Assembly (NCBI RefSeq): GCF_050313795.1
Contig: NZ_JBNPMC010000002.1
Coordinates: 62,001-126,000, forward strand
Source of the DNA: CAMBRQ01 sp945870325
GTDB taxonomy: Bacteria; Bacillota; Clostridia; Lachnospirales; Lachnospiraceae
Direction of reading: 5' to 3'
DNA: 64,000 nucleotides
Part shown: positions 36,451-45,977 of the stretch, one piece after another
How the letters are laid out: each line of letters opens with the position of its first letter
Numbering within the stretch: the stretch's first letter is position 1
Notes under the pieces: model-generated
What the model was told of the DNA's origin: nothing
Databases searched by the model: none
The model's input: only the letters and a program-made list of their open reading frames with translations
Translations under genes and position numbers: made by a program

Positions 36451-38076
36451 ATGATTACATTGACGGGGAAAAAGGTATCCGAAGGCATTGCCATCGGTAA
36501 ATTATCTTTTTATAAAAGGGATTCAAAAGAGATTCGCCGCATCTATGTAAAAGATGTTGAAAAGGAAGTACAGCGCTTTCAAAAGGCACGTCAGAAAGGC
36601 ATACAGGAATTAAAGACGCTCTGCGATACGGCAGCAAAAGAAGTGGGTGAAGCCAATGCCGCAATCTTCGAGATGCAGCAGATGATACTGGAGGATCAGG
36701 ATTTTGTTGATCAGATCACGAATATTATTGTAGAGCAGAAACTGAATGCAGAATATGCGATTCAGAGTGCGGCTGAGAATTTCATATCAGTGGCGATGGC
36801 AGGCGACAAGAATTATGTGCAGGGGCATGATGCGGATATCAAAGATGTTGCAAATCGTATTCTGCGTATTCTGGCCAGAGCATGGAAGAACAAGATGCTG
36901 ACGGATGAACCGTTTGTTCTGGCTACGGGTGAATTGTATCCAAGTGAAGCGGTTCAGTTGGATAAGACGAAGGTTCTGGGGTTTGTTACAAGGTATGGAA
37001 CGATCAATTCTCATACCGCGGTACTTGCCCGTACAAAAGGGATTCCTTCGGTAATCGGACTTGGAGAAGCGCTTAAGAAGGATTATGAAGGAAAGACCAT
37101 CCTTGTAGATGGATTCGAAGGAAAAGTATATATTGAGCCTGATTATACAACGATTACGAAGATGAAGCAGAAGCAGGACGCCAATCATACACAGGTGCAG
37201 AACCTGGAACGATTGAAGGGGAAGGAGAATATCACCCAGAGCGGACAGAAGATTGATGTCTGTGCGAACATTGGCAGCAGGGAAGATATTGAGAATGTAC
37301 TTCGTTGTGATGCAGGAGGAATTGGATTGTTCCGAAGTGAATTCCTGTATATGGAGAATGGAATGAAACTTCCGACAGAAGAGCAGCAGTTTCAGGCATA
37401 TAAGCTGGCTGCCGAGTCTATGGGAGCCAAGAAGGTAGTGATACGGACGGCGGATCTTGGCGGCGACAAGACTGCTGAGTGTCTGGATCTGGGAGAAGAC
37501 TCGAATCCGGCAATCGGATATCGTGGTATCCGAGTTTCTATGGATAAAGAGGATATCTTCAAGACTCAGCTTCGTGCTATATTAAGAGCGTCCGCATTCG
37601 GGAATATTTCTATTATGTTTCCGATGATTACATCGATAGAAGAAGTAACCTGGGCCAAGGATATGCTCCAGAAGGCGAAAAAGGAACTTAAGAATGAAAA
37701 GACTGCTTATGATGAAGAGATTCCGGTAGGGGTTATGATAGAGACGCCGGCTGCGGTTATGATCAGTGGAGAATTGGCAAGAGAAGTTGATTTCTTCAGT
37801 ATCGGAACCAATGATCTGTCCCAGTTTACGCTGGGAATGGACAGGCAGAATGCAAAGATCGACAGATTCTATAATCCGCATCATCCGGCACTTTTGAAGA
37901 TGATTCGTATAATTACCAATAACGTTCATCTGGAAGGAAAGCATATCAGTGTATGCGGAGATATGGCAGCAGATCTGGAACTGACAGAGTATCTGATTCA
38001 ACTTGGAATTGATGAACTCTCGGTTGCGCCGAACCAGGTGCTTGGACTTCGTAAGAAGATCAGGGAAATTCAATAG
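36451..38076 (+). CDS. ptsI: Phosphoenolpyruvate-protein phosphotransferase (PTS enzyme I)
   Basis: Enzyme I passes phosphate from PEP to HPr and so drives all PTS sugar uptake. The 541-residue protein begins with the HPr-binding domain. It has the phosphorylated His in GTINSHTAVLARTKGIPSV, and the PEP-binding barrel with GGIGLFRSEFLYM, RTADLGGDK and the C-terminal SIGTNDLSQFTLG and SVCGDMA. ptsH (HPr) is not adjacent. A terminator follows at once. Confidence 0.94.
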   Translation: MITLTGKKVSEGIAIGKLSFYKRDSKEIRRIYVKDVEKEVQRFQKARQKGIQELKTLCDTAAKEVGEANAAIFEMQQMILEDQDFVDQITNIIVEQKLNAEYAIQSAAENFISVAMAGDKNYVQGHDADIKDVANRILRILARAWKNKMLTDEPFVLATGELYPSEAVQLDKTKVLGFVTRYGTINSHTAVLARTKGIPSVIGLGEALKKDYEGKTILVDGFEGKVYIEPDYTTITKMKQKQDANHTQVQNLERLKGKENITQSGQKIDVCANIGSREDIENVLRCDAGGIGLFRSEFLYMENGMKLPTEEQQFQAYKLAAESMGAKKVVIRTADLGGDKTAECLDLGEDSNPAIGYRGIRVSMDKEDIFKTQLRAILRASAFGNISIMFPMITSIEEVTWAKDMLQKAKKELKNEKTAYDEEIPVGVMIETPAAVMISGELAREVDFFSIGTNDLSQFTLGMDRQNAKIDRFYNPHHPALLKMIRIITNNVHLEGKHISVCGDMAADLELTEYLIQLGIDELSVAPNQVLGLRKKIREIQ

Positions 38077-38085
38077 TATAAGAAT

Positions 38086-38136
38086 AAGAATCACTATGTT
38101 ATCACAAGATATAGGGAGGCATAGTGGTTCTTTTTA
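38086..38136 (+). terminator. Terminator after ptsI
   Basis: A 13-bp stem (38086-38098 with 38120-38132, one G-T wobble) is followed by a T-rich run. Confidence 0.8.
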
Positions 38137-38238
38137 TATCATAGCAACTTTGTTCAAATGTATTTACTTTGTTGCTTTATTTTGTTAAAATATTAGTTGT
38201 TGTTAATATAACGAAAGAGAGACGATAAGGAGGAGAAC

Positions 38239-39621
38239 ATGTTAGAAAAGTTTTTTAAACTCAGTGAGAATGGTACGGACGCTAAGACAGAGATTCTGGC
38301 CGGTATCACAACATTCATGACGATGGCTTATATCCTGGCTGTTAACCCGAGCATCCTTTCTGCAACAGGAATGGATCAGGGAGCTGTCTTTACTGCTACG
38401 GCACTGGCATCATTAATCGGTACATTGCTGATGGCAGTTTTCGCAAATTATCCATTCGCACTGGCACCTGGAATGGGACTGAATGCATACTTTGCGTATA
38501 CGGTAGTTCTTGGAATGGGATATAGTTGGGAATTTGCACTGACAGCGGTATTTGTAGAAGGTATTGTATTTATCGTACTTTCTCTTACGAATGTGCGTGA
38601 GGCGATCTTCAATGCAATCCCGCAGAATCTGAAAGCAGCAGTTAGTGTAGGTATTGGTCTGTTTATTGCGTTTATTGGATTGCAGAATGCGAAGATTGTA
38701 ATTGGTGGATCTACACTGCTTCAGTTATTTTCTTTAGAGAATTATAACCTGGTCAATGGAGTAGAGGCTACTTTCAATGATGTGGGTATCACAGTACTTC
38801 TTGCAATTATCGGTATCCTGATCACAGGAATTCTGGTAATTAAGGACATCAAGGGAAATATCCTGTGGGGAATCCTGATTACATGGGTTCTTGGTATTAT
38901 CTGTCAGTTTGCAGGGTTGTATGTTCCGAATCCTGAACTGGGTTTTTATAATCTGCTTCCGGACTTCAGCAGTGGATTGTCTGTGCCAAGCCTTGCACCA
39001 ATCTTTGCAAAACTGGAATTTGGCGGAATATTATCATTAGATTTCGTAGTAGTAGTTTTTGCATTCTTATTTGTTGATATGTTCGATACAATTGGAACTT
39101 TGATCGGCGTATCTTCCAAAGCAAATATGCTGGATAAGGATGGCAAACTTCCTCGTATCAAAGGTGCTCTGCTTGCTGACGCGGTTGCAACAACAGCAGG
39201 TGCGGTACTTGGTACTTCTACAACTACAACATTTGTAGAAAGTGCATCCGGAGTATCTGAAGGAGGCAGAACGGGTCTTACAGCAGTGACAACGGCAATC
39301 CTTTTCGGACTGGCATTGTTCCTGTCACCGATCTTCCTGGCAATTCCATCCTTCGCAACGGCTCCGGCATTGGTAGTGGTTGGCTTCTATATGCTGACGA
39401 ACGTTGTGAACATCAACTTTAATGATATTGCAGAGGCGCTTCCGTGCTATATCTGTATCGTGGCAATGCCGTTCTTCTACAGTATCTCAGAAGGTATCTC
39501 TATGGGAGTTATCTCTTATGTAGTGCTGAATGTTGTAACAGGTAAAGTAAAAGAGAAGAAGATCAGTATATTGATGTATGTGCTGGCGGTTTTATTCGTA
39601 TTGAAATACATCTTCCTGTAG
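38239..39621 (+). CDS. NCS2-family purine permease (AzgA/PbuG type)
   Basis: The 460-residue membrane protein has about twelve helices. It carries the AzgA-type motifs AGITTFMTMAYILAVNPSIL, LAPGMGLNAYFAYTV and DTIGTLIGVSSKANM. Members import guanine, hypoxanthine or adenine by proton symport. No purine riboswitch is visible in the 100-base leader. A GGAGGAG ribosome site precedes the ATG. It fits purine salvage or catabolism, in line with the molybdenum-related genes further on. Confidence 0.9.
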   Translation: MLEKFFKLSENGTDAKTEILAGITTFMTMAYILAVNPSILSATGMDQGAVFTATALASLIGTLLMAVFANYPFALAPGMGLNAYFAYTVVLGMGYSWEFALTAVFVEGIVFIVLSLTNVREAIFNAIPQNLKAAVSVGIGLFIAFIGLQNAKIVIGGSTLLQLFSLENYNLVNGVEATFNDVGITVLLAIIGILITGILVIKDIKGNILWGILITWVLGIICQFAGLYVPNPELGFYNLLPDFSSGLSVPSLAPIFAKLEFGGILSLDFVVVVFAFLFVDMFDTIGTLIGVSSKANMLDKDGKLPRIKGALLADAVATTAGAVLGTSTTTTFVESASGVSEGGRTGLTAVTTAILFGLALFLSPIFLAIPSFATAPALVVVGFYMLTNVVNINFNDIAEALPCYICIVAMPFFYSISEGISMGVISYVVLNVVTGKVKEKKISILMYVLAVLFVLKYIFL

Positions 39622-39733
39622 AATTGCATTGATAATGATATTGATGGAATTCTTACGGATGCGAATAAGATGAGCATTATGGGGTTGGGAATCTTTGATT
39701 TCCAGCCTCTTTTTGAGAAAGGAGGAGTAGATA

Positions 39734-40234
39734 ATGGAATTCACACATTTTGACCAGAAGGGAAATGCTCTTATGGTAGATGTCTCAGAGAAAGGAATTA
39801 CCAGCAGAACGGCACTTGCCGAGGGAAAGATCAGAGTCAGCCAGGAGGTGTTCGAAGCGGTTGCAGGGAAGAAAGTGAAGAAGGGCGATGTTCTGACGGT
39901 TGCTCAGGTGGCTGGAATCATGGGAACGAAGAGGACGTCGGAACTGATTCCCATGTGTCATCTTCTGAACCTTACAAATGCAGAGATTACTTTTGAGATG
40001 AATCCGCAGGAATTGGAGATTAAAGCGCTGTGCAAGGTGAAGACGGAAGGAAAGACGGGCGTTGAGATGGAGGCGCTTACGGGCGTATCTGTTGCGCTTC
40101 TTACGATCTATGATATGTGTAAGGCGATTGATAAGGAGATGGTGATAGGGGATATCCATCTGTGTGAGAAAAGTGGGGGAAAGAGTGGAGATTTTAAATT
40201 CAGGAAAGAGACCAGAGAGATCAGTCTTTGGTAG
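39734..40234 (+). CDS. moaC: Cyclic pyranopterin monophosphate synthase MoaC
   Basis: MoaC makes the pterin precursor of molybdenum cofactor. The 166-residue protein has the conserved AGIMGTKRTSELIPMCHLL and KTEGKTGVEMEALTGVSVAL, including the catalytic His, Glu and Lys region ending DMCKAIDKEMVIGDI. It stands alone, with no moaA or moeA nearby. YqeC and a YqeB-MocA fusion 10 kb downstream serve the same cofactor. Confidence 0.95.
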   Translation: MEFTHFDQKGNALMVDVSEKGITSRTALAEGKIRVSQEVFEAVAGKKVKKGDVLTVAQVAGIMGTKRTSELIPMCHLLNLTNAEITFEMNPQELEIKALCKVKTEGKTGVEMEALTGVSVALLTIYDMCKAIDKEMVIGDIHLCEKSGGKSGDFKFRKETREISLW

Positions 40235-40249
40235 GTCATATTTTACATT

Positions 40250-40292
40250 AAAAAGCGTATCCGTACTAATCAAGTAAGGATACGCTTTTTCT
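40250..40292. terminator. Bidirectional terminator between moaC and glgD
   Basis: A perfect 13-bp stem pairs AAAAAGCGTATCC (40250-40262) with GGATACGCTTTTT (40278-40290), lying between convergent genes. Confidence 0.9.
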
Positions 40293-40301
40293 ATGATAAT
40301 C

Positions 40302-41420
40302 TTATAATGTATCTTCGCGACGGATGTATCCAGGACGTTTTGGATCTCCGATGATCTCTTTTGCGTGAATAATTTTTGCATGTTTATCAACTACCTGGCA
40401 GTCAACGGTAACATTCTCGCCGATGATTGCTTCCGGGAGGATTACACTGTTCTTAACAACAGCGCCCTTCTTGATTACACAGCCACGTCCAATTACGGAG
40501 TTCTCGATTGTTCCTTCGATCAGGCATCCATTAGATACTACAGAACTCTTGACATCTGCTGTTTCAAAATACTGAGTTGGACAGGAGTCGTTGGTTCTGG
40601 TGTATACTGGCCAGTTCTCATTATCGAACAGGCTGGTTGCTGTCTTAAAGTCGATCAGTGAGATGTTCGCATTATAGAAACTCTCAAGATCAGTAATGGA
40701 TGCGAAGAATCCCCTGTGAGAGATGCCGCGTACATCCAGTTCATTACATGCAGCATTTACAACATCTGCAAGTGTATACATGGAGGAAAGAGATTTTGCT
40801 TTCTTCACCAGTTCGATGAACAGATCTTTCTTCATGATGTAAGTGTCCATGAAGATCTTTCTGTCCTTGGCATTTCCGCGGTTTGGCTCCAGAGACAGTA
40901 CACCTTTCTGACGGTTCAGGTTCAGTGTCGTGCAGTTCAGGAATGCTTCCTTTGCATTGTCTACGGAGTGATATAATAATGTGATGTCTGCTCCTGAGTC
41001 GATGTGATTCTGAAGCAGAGTATCAAAATTAGCGGAATATACCATATAGCTTGGAGCAATTACTACATATGGGTTATGTGCTCTCTCGATACATTCCATA
41101 TTTTCTAAGAATGCAGAGATATCTGTATTGTAGATATCGTTCTCATCCTTGCCTTCAGCAAAAAGTATATGTAATTTGCCGCGTTTTGAGTTGATATTGT
41201 AATGTCTTCCGGTTCCAAGATGTTCGGTAAGGGAACGAGGTTTTCTTCTGATGTATACCTGGATACGGTCGATTCCGCTGTTGCTCATGTTAGAGATCGG
41301 GAAGTCGATTACACGGTATCTTCCAAGGAAAGAGAAGGCTCCGATCGGACGATAATCCTCCATTCCTCTTACTCGGATATTAGTTCCAGAAAAATTCACA
41401 ATTCCTAATGCGTCGCACAT
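40302..41420 (-). CDS. glgD: Glucose-1-phosphate adenylyltransferase subunit GlgD
   Basis: The 372-residue GlgD is the non-catalytic or modulating partner of GlgC in Bacillota glycogen synthesis. It has the nucleotidyltransferase core (VRGMEDYRPIGAFSFLGRYRVIDFPISNM) and a C-terminal left-handed beta-helix of hexapeptide repeats (IEGTIENSVIGRGCVIKKGA). The usual GGxGxR nucleotide-binding loop of GlgC is degenerate here, as is typical for GlgD. It follows glgC with no gap. Confidence 0.94.
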   Translation of the reverse strand: MCDALGIVNFSGTNIRVRGMEDYRPIGAFSFLGRYRVIDFPISNMSNSGIDRIQVYIRRKPRSLTEHLGTGRHYNINSKRGKLHILFAEGKDENDIYNTDISAFLENMECIERAHNPYVVIAPSYMVYSANFDTLLQNHIDSGADITLLYHSVDNAKEAFLNCTTLNLNRQKGVLSLEPNRGNAKDRKIFMDTYIMKKDLFIELVKKAKSLSSMYTLADVVNAACNELDVRGISHRGFFASITDLESFYNANISLIDFKTATSLFDNENWPVYTRTNDSCPTQYFETADVKSSVVSNGCLIEGTIENSVIGRGCVIKKGAVVKNSVILPEAIIGENVTVDCQVVDKHAKIIHAKEIIGDPKRPGYIRREDTL

Positions 41421-41421
41421 A

Positions 41422-42561
41422 TTATTCTACCCCCTTTACACGTTTTGCAACAAGCTCAATGTGCTCGCTGTCAGCGCTGCCTACAACAGCATCTTTGCCA
41501 ATCTTAATGCCATCAGCTACGAGTGCGCGCTGTACAACAGCTCCGGCTTCTACCTTAACGCCAGGCATAAGCACGCTGTCGATAATCTTAGCGCCAGGTC
41601 CGACTTCTGCTCCGGTGAAAAGAACGGAATTCTTAACTTCGCCTTCGATGATGCATCCCTGTGTAATGAATGCACGATTAATCTTAGCGTCAGGTCCGAT
41701 ATAGTGAGGCAGAGTAGTTACATCTTCGGTATAGATCTTCCAGGTCGGGTCATTCAAGTCAAGTTCGTTGTTCTTATCCAGAAGATCCATATTCGCTTCC
41801 CATAAGGAATCGATTGTTCCTACATCCTTCCAGTAACCTTTGAACTTGTAAGCATACAGAGTCTTGCCGTCGTTCAGTAACTGTGGGATGATATCCTTGC
41901 CAAAGTCATGGTTGGAATCAGGATCTTTCATATCAGCGATCAACATCTTGCGCAGAAGTTTCCAGTTGAAAATATAGATACCCATGGATGCAAGATTGCT
42001 CTTCGGGTGCTCTGGCTTCTCTTCGAATTCCACGATGCGACCTTCTTCATCTGTATTCATAATGCCGAAACGGCTTGCCTCGTTCATCGGAACGCCGATA
42101 ACTGCAATTGTTGCATCAGCATTATGGGTCTTGTGTTCTGCAAGCATCTTAGCGTAATTCATCTTATAGATATGGTCACCAGAAAGAATCAGAATGTATT
42201 CCGGTGAGTATGTATCAATGAAGTCGATGTTCTGTGAGATTGCATCTGCAGTTCCTCGATATACATCAAGATTAGCATCTGCTTTTTCACGTGGTGGAAG
42301 TACGTATACGCCGCTGTCCTTTGCATCCAGACCCCAACGGCGTCCGGCAGCAACGTAACTATTCAACAGAATAGATTCATACTGTGTCAGTACACCTACA
42401 ACGTCAATACCACTGTTTGCACAGTTGCTTAATGGGAAGTCAACGATGCGGTATTTTCCACCATATGAAACGGCCGGTTTTGCTACTTTGTTTGTTAAGT
42501 CATGAAGGCGAGATCCCCGACCACCAGCTAAAATCATCGCTAACATATTGTTTTGTTTCAT
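41422..42561 (-). CDS. glgC: Glucose-1-phosphate adenylyltransferase, catalytic subunit GlgC
   Basis: GlgC makes ADP-glucose from glucose-1-phosphate and ATP, the first step of glycogen synthesis. The 379-residue protein has LAMILAGGRGSRLHDLT, KPAVSYGGKYRIVDF, LILSGDHIYKMNY and VEFEEKPEHPKSN, followed by a beta-helix domain. ATG 42561 is preceded by AGAGAGGA. The frame stays open far upstream, but without a ribosome site and in AT-rich leader sequence. Confidence 0.95.
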   Translation of the reverse strand: MKQNNMLAMILAGGRGSRLHDLTNKVAKPAVSYGGKYRIVDFPLSNCANSGIDVVGVLTQYESILLNSYVAAGRRWGLDAKDSGVYVLPPREKADANLDVYRGTADAISQNIDFIDTYSPEYILILSGDHIYKMNYAKMLAEHKTHNADATIAVIGVPMNEASRFGIMNTDEEGRIVEFEEKPEHPKSNLASMGIYIFNWKLLRKMLIADMKDPDSNHDFGKDIIPQLLNDGKTLYAYKFKGYWKDVGTIDSLWEANMDLLDKNNELDLNDPTWKIYTEDVTTLPHYIGPDAKINRAFITQGCIIEGEVKNSVLFTGAEVGPGAKIIDSVLMPGVKVEAGAVVQRALVADGIKIGKDAVVGSADSEHIELVAKRVKGVE

Positions 42562-42601
42562 AGTGAGTCCTCTCTTTCCATTTGTGTTACATATTATTAA
42601 T

Positions 42602-42630
42602 ATTATACAATTTTTTGTACATTCTTTCCA
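42602..42630 (-). promoter_or_regulatory. Promoter of glgCD
   Basis: On the minus strand TGGAAA (42630-42625) and a perfect TATAAT (42607-42602) are 17 bases apart. Confidence 0.55.
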
Positions 42631-42730
42631 TATATATGTGCAAAAAATTAAACTTTTTATAAAAAATTTTGGTAAATACATTCTAAATCTGAGCAATTTT
42701 CTGCATATGAGGAATATAAAGAAATAACTG

Positions 42731-42782
42731 TTGACAACTTTCTTTGTCAATGCTAAGATGTTTATGACAAGAAAAGTTGTCA
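42731..42782 (+). promoter_or_regulatory. Promoter with two palindromic operators before the XRE-DUF3169-ABC operon
   Basis: A consensus -35 TTGACA (42731-42736) and TAAGAT (42754-42759) are 17 bases apart. The -35 lies in an inverted repeat, TTGACAA-N6-TTGTCAA (42731-42750). A second copy, TGACAA-N6-TTGTCA (42765-42782), lies just downstream of the start site. Their centres are 33 bases apart, about three helical turns. The first gene of the operon encodes a small Cro-like protein, so autoregulation is likely. Confidence 0.7.
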
Positions 42783-42866
42783 AAATGACAAAAATATATG
42801 TCGCAATAAAATGAAAGGATATATGCAAATGTTAGAATTGCCTGAAAATTAGAGGGGGTAAAGAGG

Positions 42867-43079
42867 ATGCCATTAAGGAATCATCTGAAAGAATATCGTG
42901 CCAGGCTGGGACTCAACCAGACAGAACTGGGGAAGAAAAGCGGCGTCTCCCGTCAAACTATCAGTTTGATTGAAAGAGGAGATTATTCACCGTCAGTCAC
43001 ACTGGCATTAAAACTTGCGAAGATCTGCGGAGTAACCGTAGAAGACATATTTTCATATGAAGAGGAGGATGTGGAATGA
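42867..43079 (+). CDS. Small XRE-family regulator
   Basis: The 70-residue protein is almost entirely a Cro/CI helix-turn-helix (LNQTELGKKSGVSRQTISLI, ERGDYSPSVTLALKLAKI) with an acidic tail. It resembles the YozG-type regulators that precede DUF3169 and ABC genes. AGAGGGGGTAAAGAGG precedes the ATG. It overlaps the next gene (ATGA). The twin palindromes upstream are its probable sites. Confidence 0.9.
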   Translation: MPLRNHLKEYRARLGLNQTELGKKSGVSRQTISLIERGDYSPSVTLALKLAKICGVTVEDIFSYEEEDVE

Positions 43080-43843
43080 AGACTTATCTGAAATATGCAC
43101 TGAAATTACTTGTATGCATCTGTATCGGTGCAGTATTGGGAGCCGCGATTGCTTTTATTGATGTAAGTGAATGGGATAGGTATGCCGGGATAATACAGGG
43201 TATCATTCGCAATCATCTTTTTATGCTGCTGATTCTTTTGACGATTGCTTCGATCGTAACCGGTGAATTGACGTTGAAGAGAATGCGGAGATTGGGGGAA
43301 GAGTTCCCAGATGCGGAAGATGAGCGGGGCGATGAGATCGAGTATGAATTGGAACATATAGGCAGCATTGGCTTAATCGGAACTACGACAATCATGGTGG
43401 TATCCATTTTCGTGCTTGCGACGGTGTATTCCATGTCTTATATAGGTCGTGTTGTCAGCGCAGGCGATGAAAATCTTATGCTGTCTTTTGGCATTTTTAT
43501 TGCTCTTAATATATACAACGGCTATTGGCAGATGCGTTATGTAAAGACAATCCAGCGGATCTATCCTGACAAGAAAGCCGATCCGACATCAGGGGAATTC
43601 CAGAAACAGTGGCTTGAGAATTGTGATGAGGCGGAACGGGAGATGATTTATCAGGCTGCTTATAAGACATATCTCCGTCTGAACAGGGTGATGCCTGTAT
43701 TGACAGTCTTTGCCATGCTGGGGAATCTGATGTGGAATACAGGGATTCTTGCTGTGCTGCTGCTTGGTATTGTCTGGATTACGCTGGTGGTTACTTATTG
43801 TCGGGCATGTACAAAAATGAAAGGAACGAAACTAAATATATGA
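43076..43843 (+). CDS. DUF3169 family membrane protein
   Basis: The 255-residue protein has about six hydrophobic segments in three pairs (about 10-30, 45-62, 98-120, 130-147, 205-220, 222-242). The conserved ERGDEIEYELEHIGS follows the first pair. Its function is unknown, though DUF3169 genes commonly sit between an XRE gene and an ABC-2 transporter, as here. Both ends overlap neighbouring genes by 4 bases. Confidence 0.82.
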   Translation: MKTYLKYALKLLVCICIGAVLGAAIAFIDVSEWDRYAGIIQGIIRNHLFMLLILLTIASIVTGELTLKRMRRLGEEFPDAEDERGDEIEYELEHIGSIGLIGTTTIMVVSIFVLATVYSMSYIGRVVSAGDENLMLSFGIFIALNIYNGYWQMRYVKTIQRIYPDKKADPTSGEFQKQWLENCDEAEREMIYQAAYKTYLRLNRVMPVLTVFAMLGNLMWNTGILAVLLLGIVWITLVVTYCRACTKMKGTKLNI

Positions 43844-44757
43844 AATTGGAAGTAAAAGATTTGACGAAAATATTCGGAGAACGGGAAGTGCTTCACGGTA
43901 TCTCGTTTTCTGTAGAGAGTGGCAGTGCTCTTGGATTATTAGGGAGAAATGGTGCAGGAAAGACAACGACGATTCGTATACTGATGGATGTATTTAAAAG
44001 CAACAGTGGAACAATTCTTCTGGACGGGAAGCCATTTTGTCCACGGGAGCATCAGATTGGCTATCTGCCGGAGGAACGAGGACTCTATCCTAAGAAAACG
44101 GTCAGCGAGCAACTGATCTATCTGGGAATGCTCAGAGGCTTGGATGCGAAAAAGGCTAAGGAACAGACGAAGAAATGGCTTAAGCGCATGGGTGTGGAAG
44201 AATATGAGAATCGGAAATTAGAGACATTATCCAAAGGAAATCAGCAGAAAGTACAACTCGCACAGACACTGCTATGTGACCCTGATATCATTATCCTGGA
44301 TGAGCCGTTTTCCGGCCTTGATCCCGTGAATTCCCAGATTCTAAAGGATGTGATAAGGGAGCAGATACAGCAGAGAAAACTGGTCATCTTCTCCAGTCAC
44401 CAGATGAGTTATGTGGAGGAGTTTTGTGAGGAGATTGCGATTTTGAATCATGGTGAGATCGTGCTTTTCGGAGATCTGAGAGAGATTAAGAGAGAATTCG
44501 GGCGGGATCGCCTGGTATTATCAAGTCTGGCAGAGAGCCCGGTTGAATTGGCTGAACGATTGGAGATGGGATATGCAGATATTCTGGAAGTGGAGAAGAT
44601 ACAAAAAGATCGTGTGATTATCCGTAAGAATCATCCGAAGAATAAGAATGCGATTCTGAAACGGCTGGTAGAGGAAGAGGTGGAGTTAGAGTTCTTCGGG
44701 CTATATGAGCCGTCTCTTAATGATATTTTTGTAGAAAAGGCAGGTGATGAGGCATGA
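43840..44757 (+). CDS. ABC transporter ATP-binding protein
   Basis: The 305-residue ATPase shows Walker A LLGRNGAGKTTT, signature LSKGNQQKVQLA, Walker B DIIILDEPFSGLD and a switch His in VIFSSHQM. The C-terminal extension is typical of the NatA/EcsA-type group that pairs with ABC-2 permeases. ATG 43840 overlaps the DUF3169 stop. It energises the permease encoded next. Confidence 0.93.
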   Translation: MKLEVKDLTKIFGEREVLHGISFSVESGSALGLLGRNGAGKTTTIRILMDVFKSNSGTILLDGKPFCPREHQIGYLPEERGLYPKKTVSEQLIYLGMLRGLDAKKAKEQTKKWLKRMGVEEYENRKLETLSKGNQQKVQLAQTLLCDPDIIILDEPFSGLDPVNSQILKDVIREQIQQRKLVIFSSHQMSYVEEFCEEIAILNHGEIVLFGDLREIKREFGRDRLVLSSLAESPVELAERLEMGYADILEVEKIQKDRVIIRKNHPKNKNAILKRLVEEEVELEFFGLYEPSLNDIFVEKAGDEA

Positions 44758-45977
44758 AACAATTCATGACGGTATTAAGATTCGAACTGAATAACTATTT
44801 TAAGAATAAAAGTTTTGTGATAACAACGGCGGTGCTGGCAGTTTTACTTGCGGCAGTGATTATTGTGCCTACGTTGATTCCTGGTCTGCTTGGCGATGAT
44901 TCGAGTGGAGAAGATGCGAAAGAGAACATGGAAAAAATGGGAATCTGCGTCCAAACGGAGGAGATTCGGGATATGAACTCTCTGCTTACAGTATTTCCTG
45001 CAAAATGGACTGAATTTGCAGATGAAAAAGAACTGAAACAGGCAGTAGAAACGGAAGAAATTGAAGCGGGATTCGTACTTAAGGATGGATATCAGGTTAC
45101 CTATGTGGTGAATAATCTTTCTATTAGTGATACATTGTCAGAGCAGTTTGGAATGGCGCTGAATCAGTACCGTAAGCAACAGTATCTTGTGGAACTGGGA
45201 TTAAGTCCGGAAGAAGCGGCGAATCTGGAGAATGCAGCAGTTACGGTGGTTCCGGAGATTCTTGGGAAAAATAGCGCTCGCAATTATGGATATACGTATA
45301 TTTTGATCTTTGTTGTGTATTTTCTGATTCTATTCTATGGGCAGATGATAGCGACATCTGTTACAACGGAGAAGAGTAACCGGGCGATCGAGATTCTGGT
45401 TACAAGCGTGAATTCTAACAGTCTGATCTTCGGTAAAGTGTTGGCAGGAGCAATTGCTGGTATCATACAGGCGGCAGTAATCCTGGGAAGCGGATTCCTG
45501 TCATATCATACATTTGGAGAGAAGTGGGGAGGACTTTTAGACTTCCTGTTTGAGATACCTGTCAGAGTATTGGTAACTTATATTTTCTTTGCGCTTATGA
45601 GTTATCTTTTGTATGCATTCATCTTCGGAATGCTGGGGGCGATGGTGTCTAAGACAGAGGATATCAGCAAGAGTTCAACACCGATTACGATGATTTATGT
45701 TGCTTCGTTCCTGGTTGCGATTTTCGGGATGTCTGACAGCGACGGAATGCTGATAAAAGTTGCGTCTTTCATACCATTTACCTCCGGAAATGCAATGTTC
45801 ATTCGAGTATCTATGGGAAGTGTGGCAGTCTGGGAGATACTGTTATCAGGAGGCTTGCTGCTTCTAAGCTGCGTTGTGGCGGGAATCCTGGCGGCGAAGA
45901 TCTTCCGGTTTGGGACACTGCATTATGGGAATCCGATTAAGTTTAAGACGGCTTTGAAGAATGTACGGGGGAAATAA
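44754..45977 (+). CDS. ABC-2 family permease (NatB-like)
   Basis: The 407-residue permease has an N-terminal helix (FVITTAVLAVLLAAVIIVPT), an extracytoplasmic domain to about residue 180, and then about five helices. With the preceding ATPase it may export sodium, a peptide or a drug. The substrate is not evident. Its TAA stop (45975-45977) is directly followed by the TGGGAATTT terminus of element B. Confidence 0.9.
   Translation: MKQFMTVLRFELNNYFKNKSFVITTAVLAVLLAAVIIVPTLIPGLLGDDSSGEDAKENMEKMGICVQTEEIRDMNSLLTVFPAKWTEFADEKELKQAVETEEIEAGFVLKDGYQVTYVVNNLSISDTLSEQFGMALNQYRKQQYLVELGLSPEEAANLENAAVTVVPEILGKNSARNYGYTYILIFVVYFLILFYGQMIATSVTTEKSNRAIEILVTSVNSNSLIFGKVLAGAIAGIIQAAVILGSGFLSYHTFGEKWGGLLDFLFEIPVRVLVTYIFFALMSYLLYAFIFGMLGAMVSKTEDISKSSTPITMIYVASFLVAIFGMSDSDGMLIKVASFIPFTSGNAMFIRVSMGSVAVWEILLSGGLLLLSCVVAGILAAKIFRFGTLHYGNPIKFKTALKNVRGK

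Noticed and set aside
38140..38238. Purine riboswitch before the NCS2 permease
   Set aside because: The short leader is AT-rich and lacks the conserved purine-riboswitch loops.
41422..42828. Extended 468-residue version of GlgC
   Set aside because: The extra N-terminal part translates AT-rich leader including the promoter; known GlgC proteins start near MKQNNMLAMILAGG, where a ribosome site exists.
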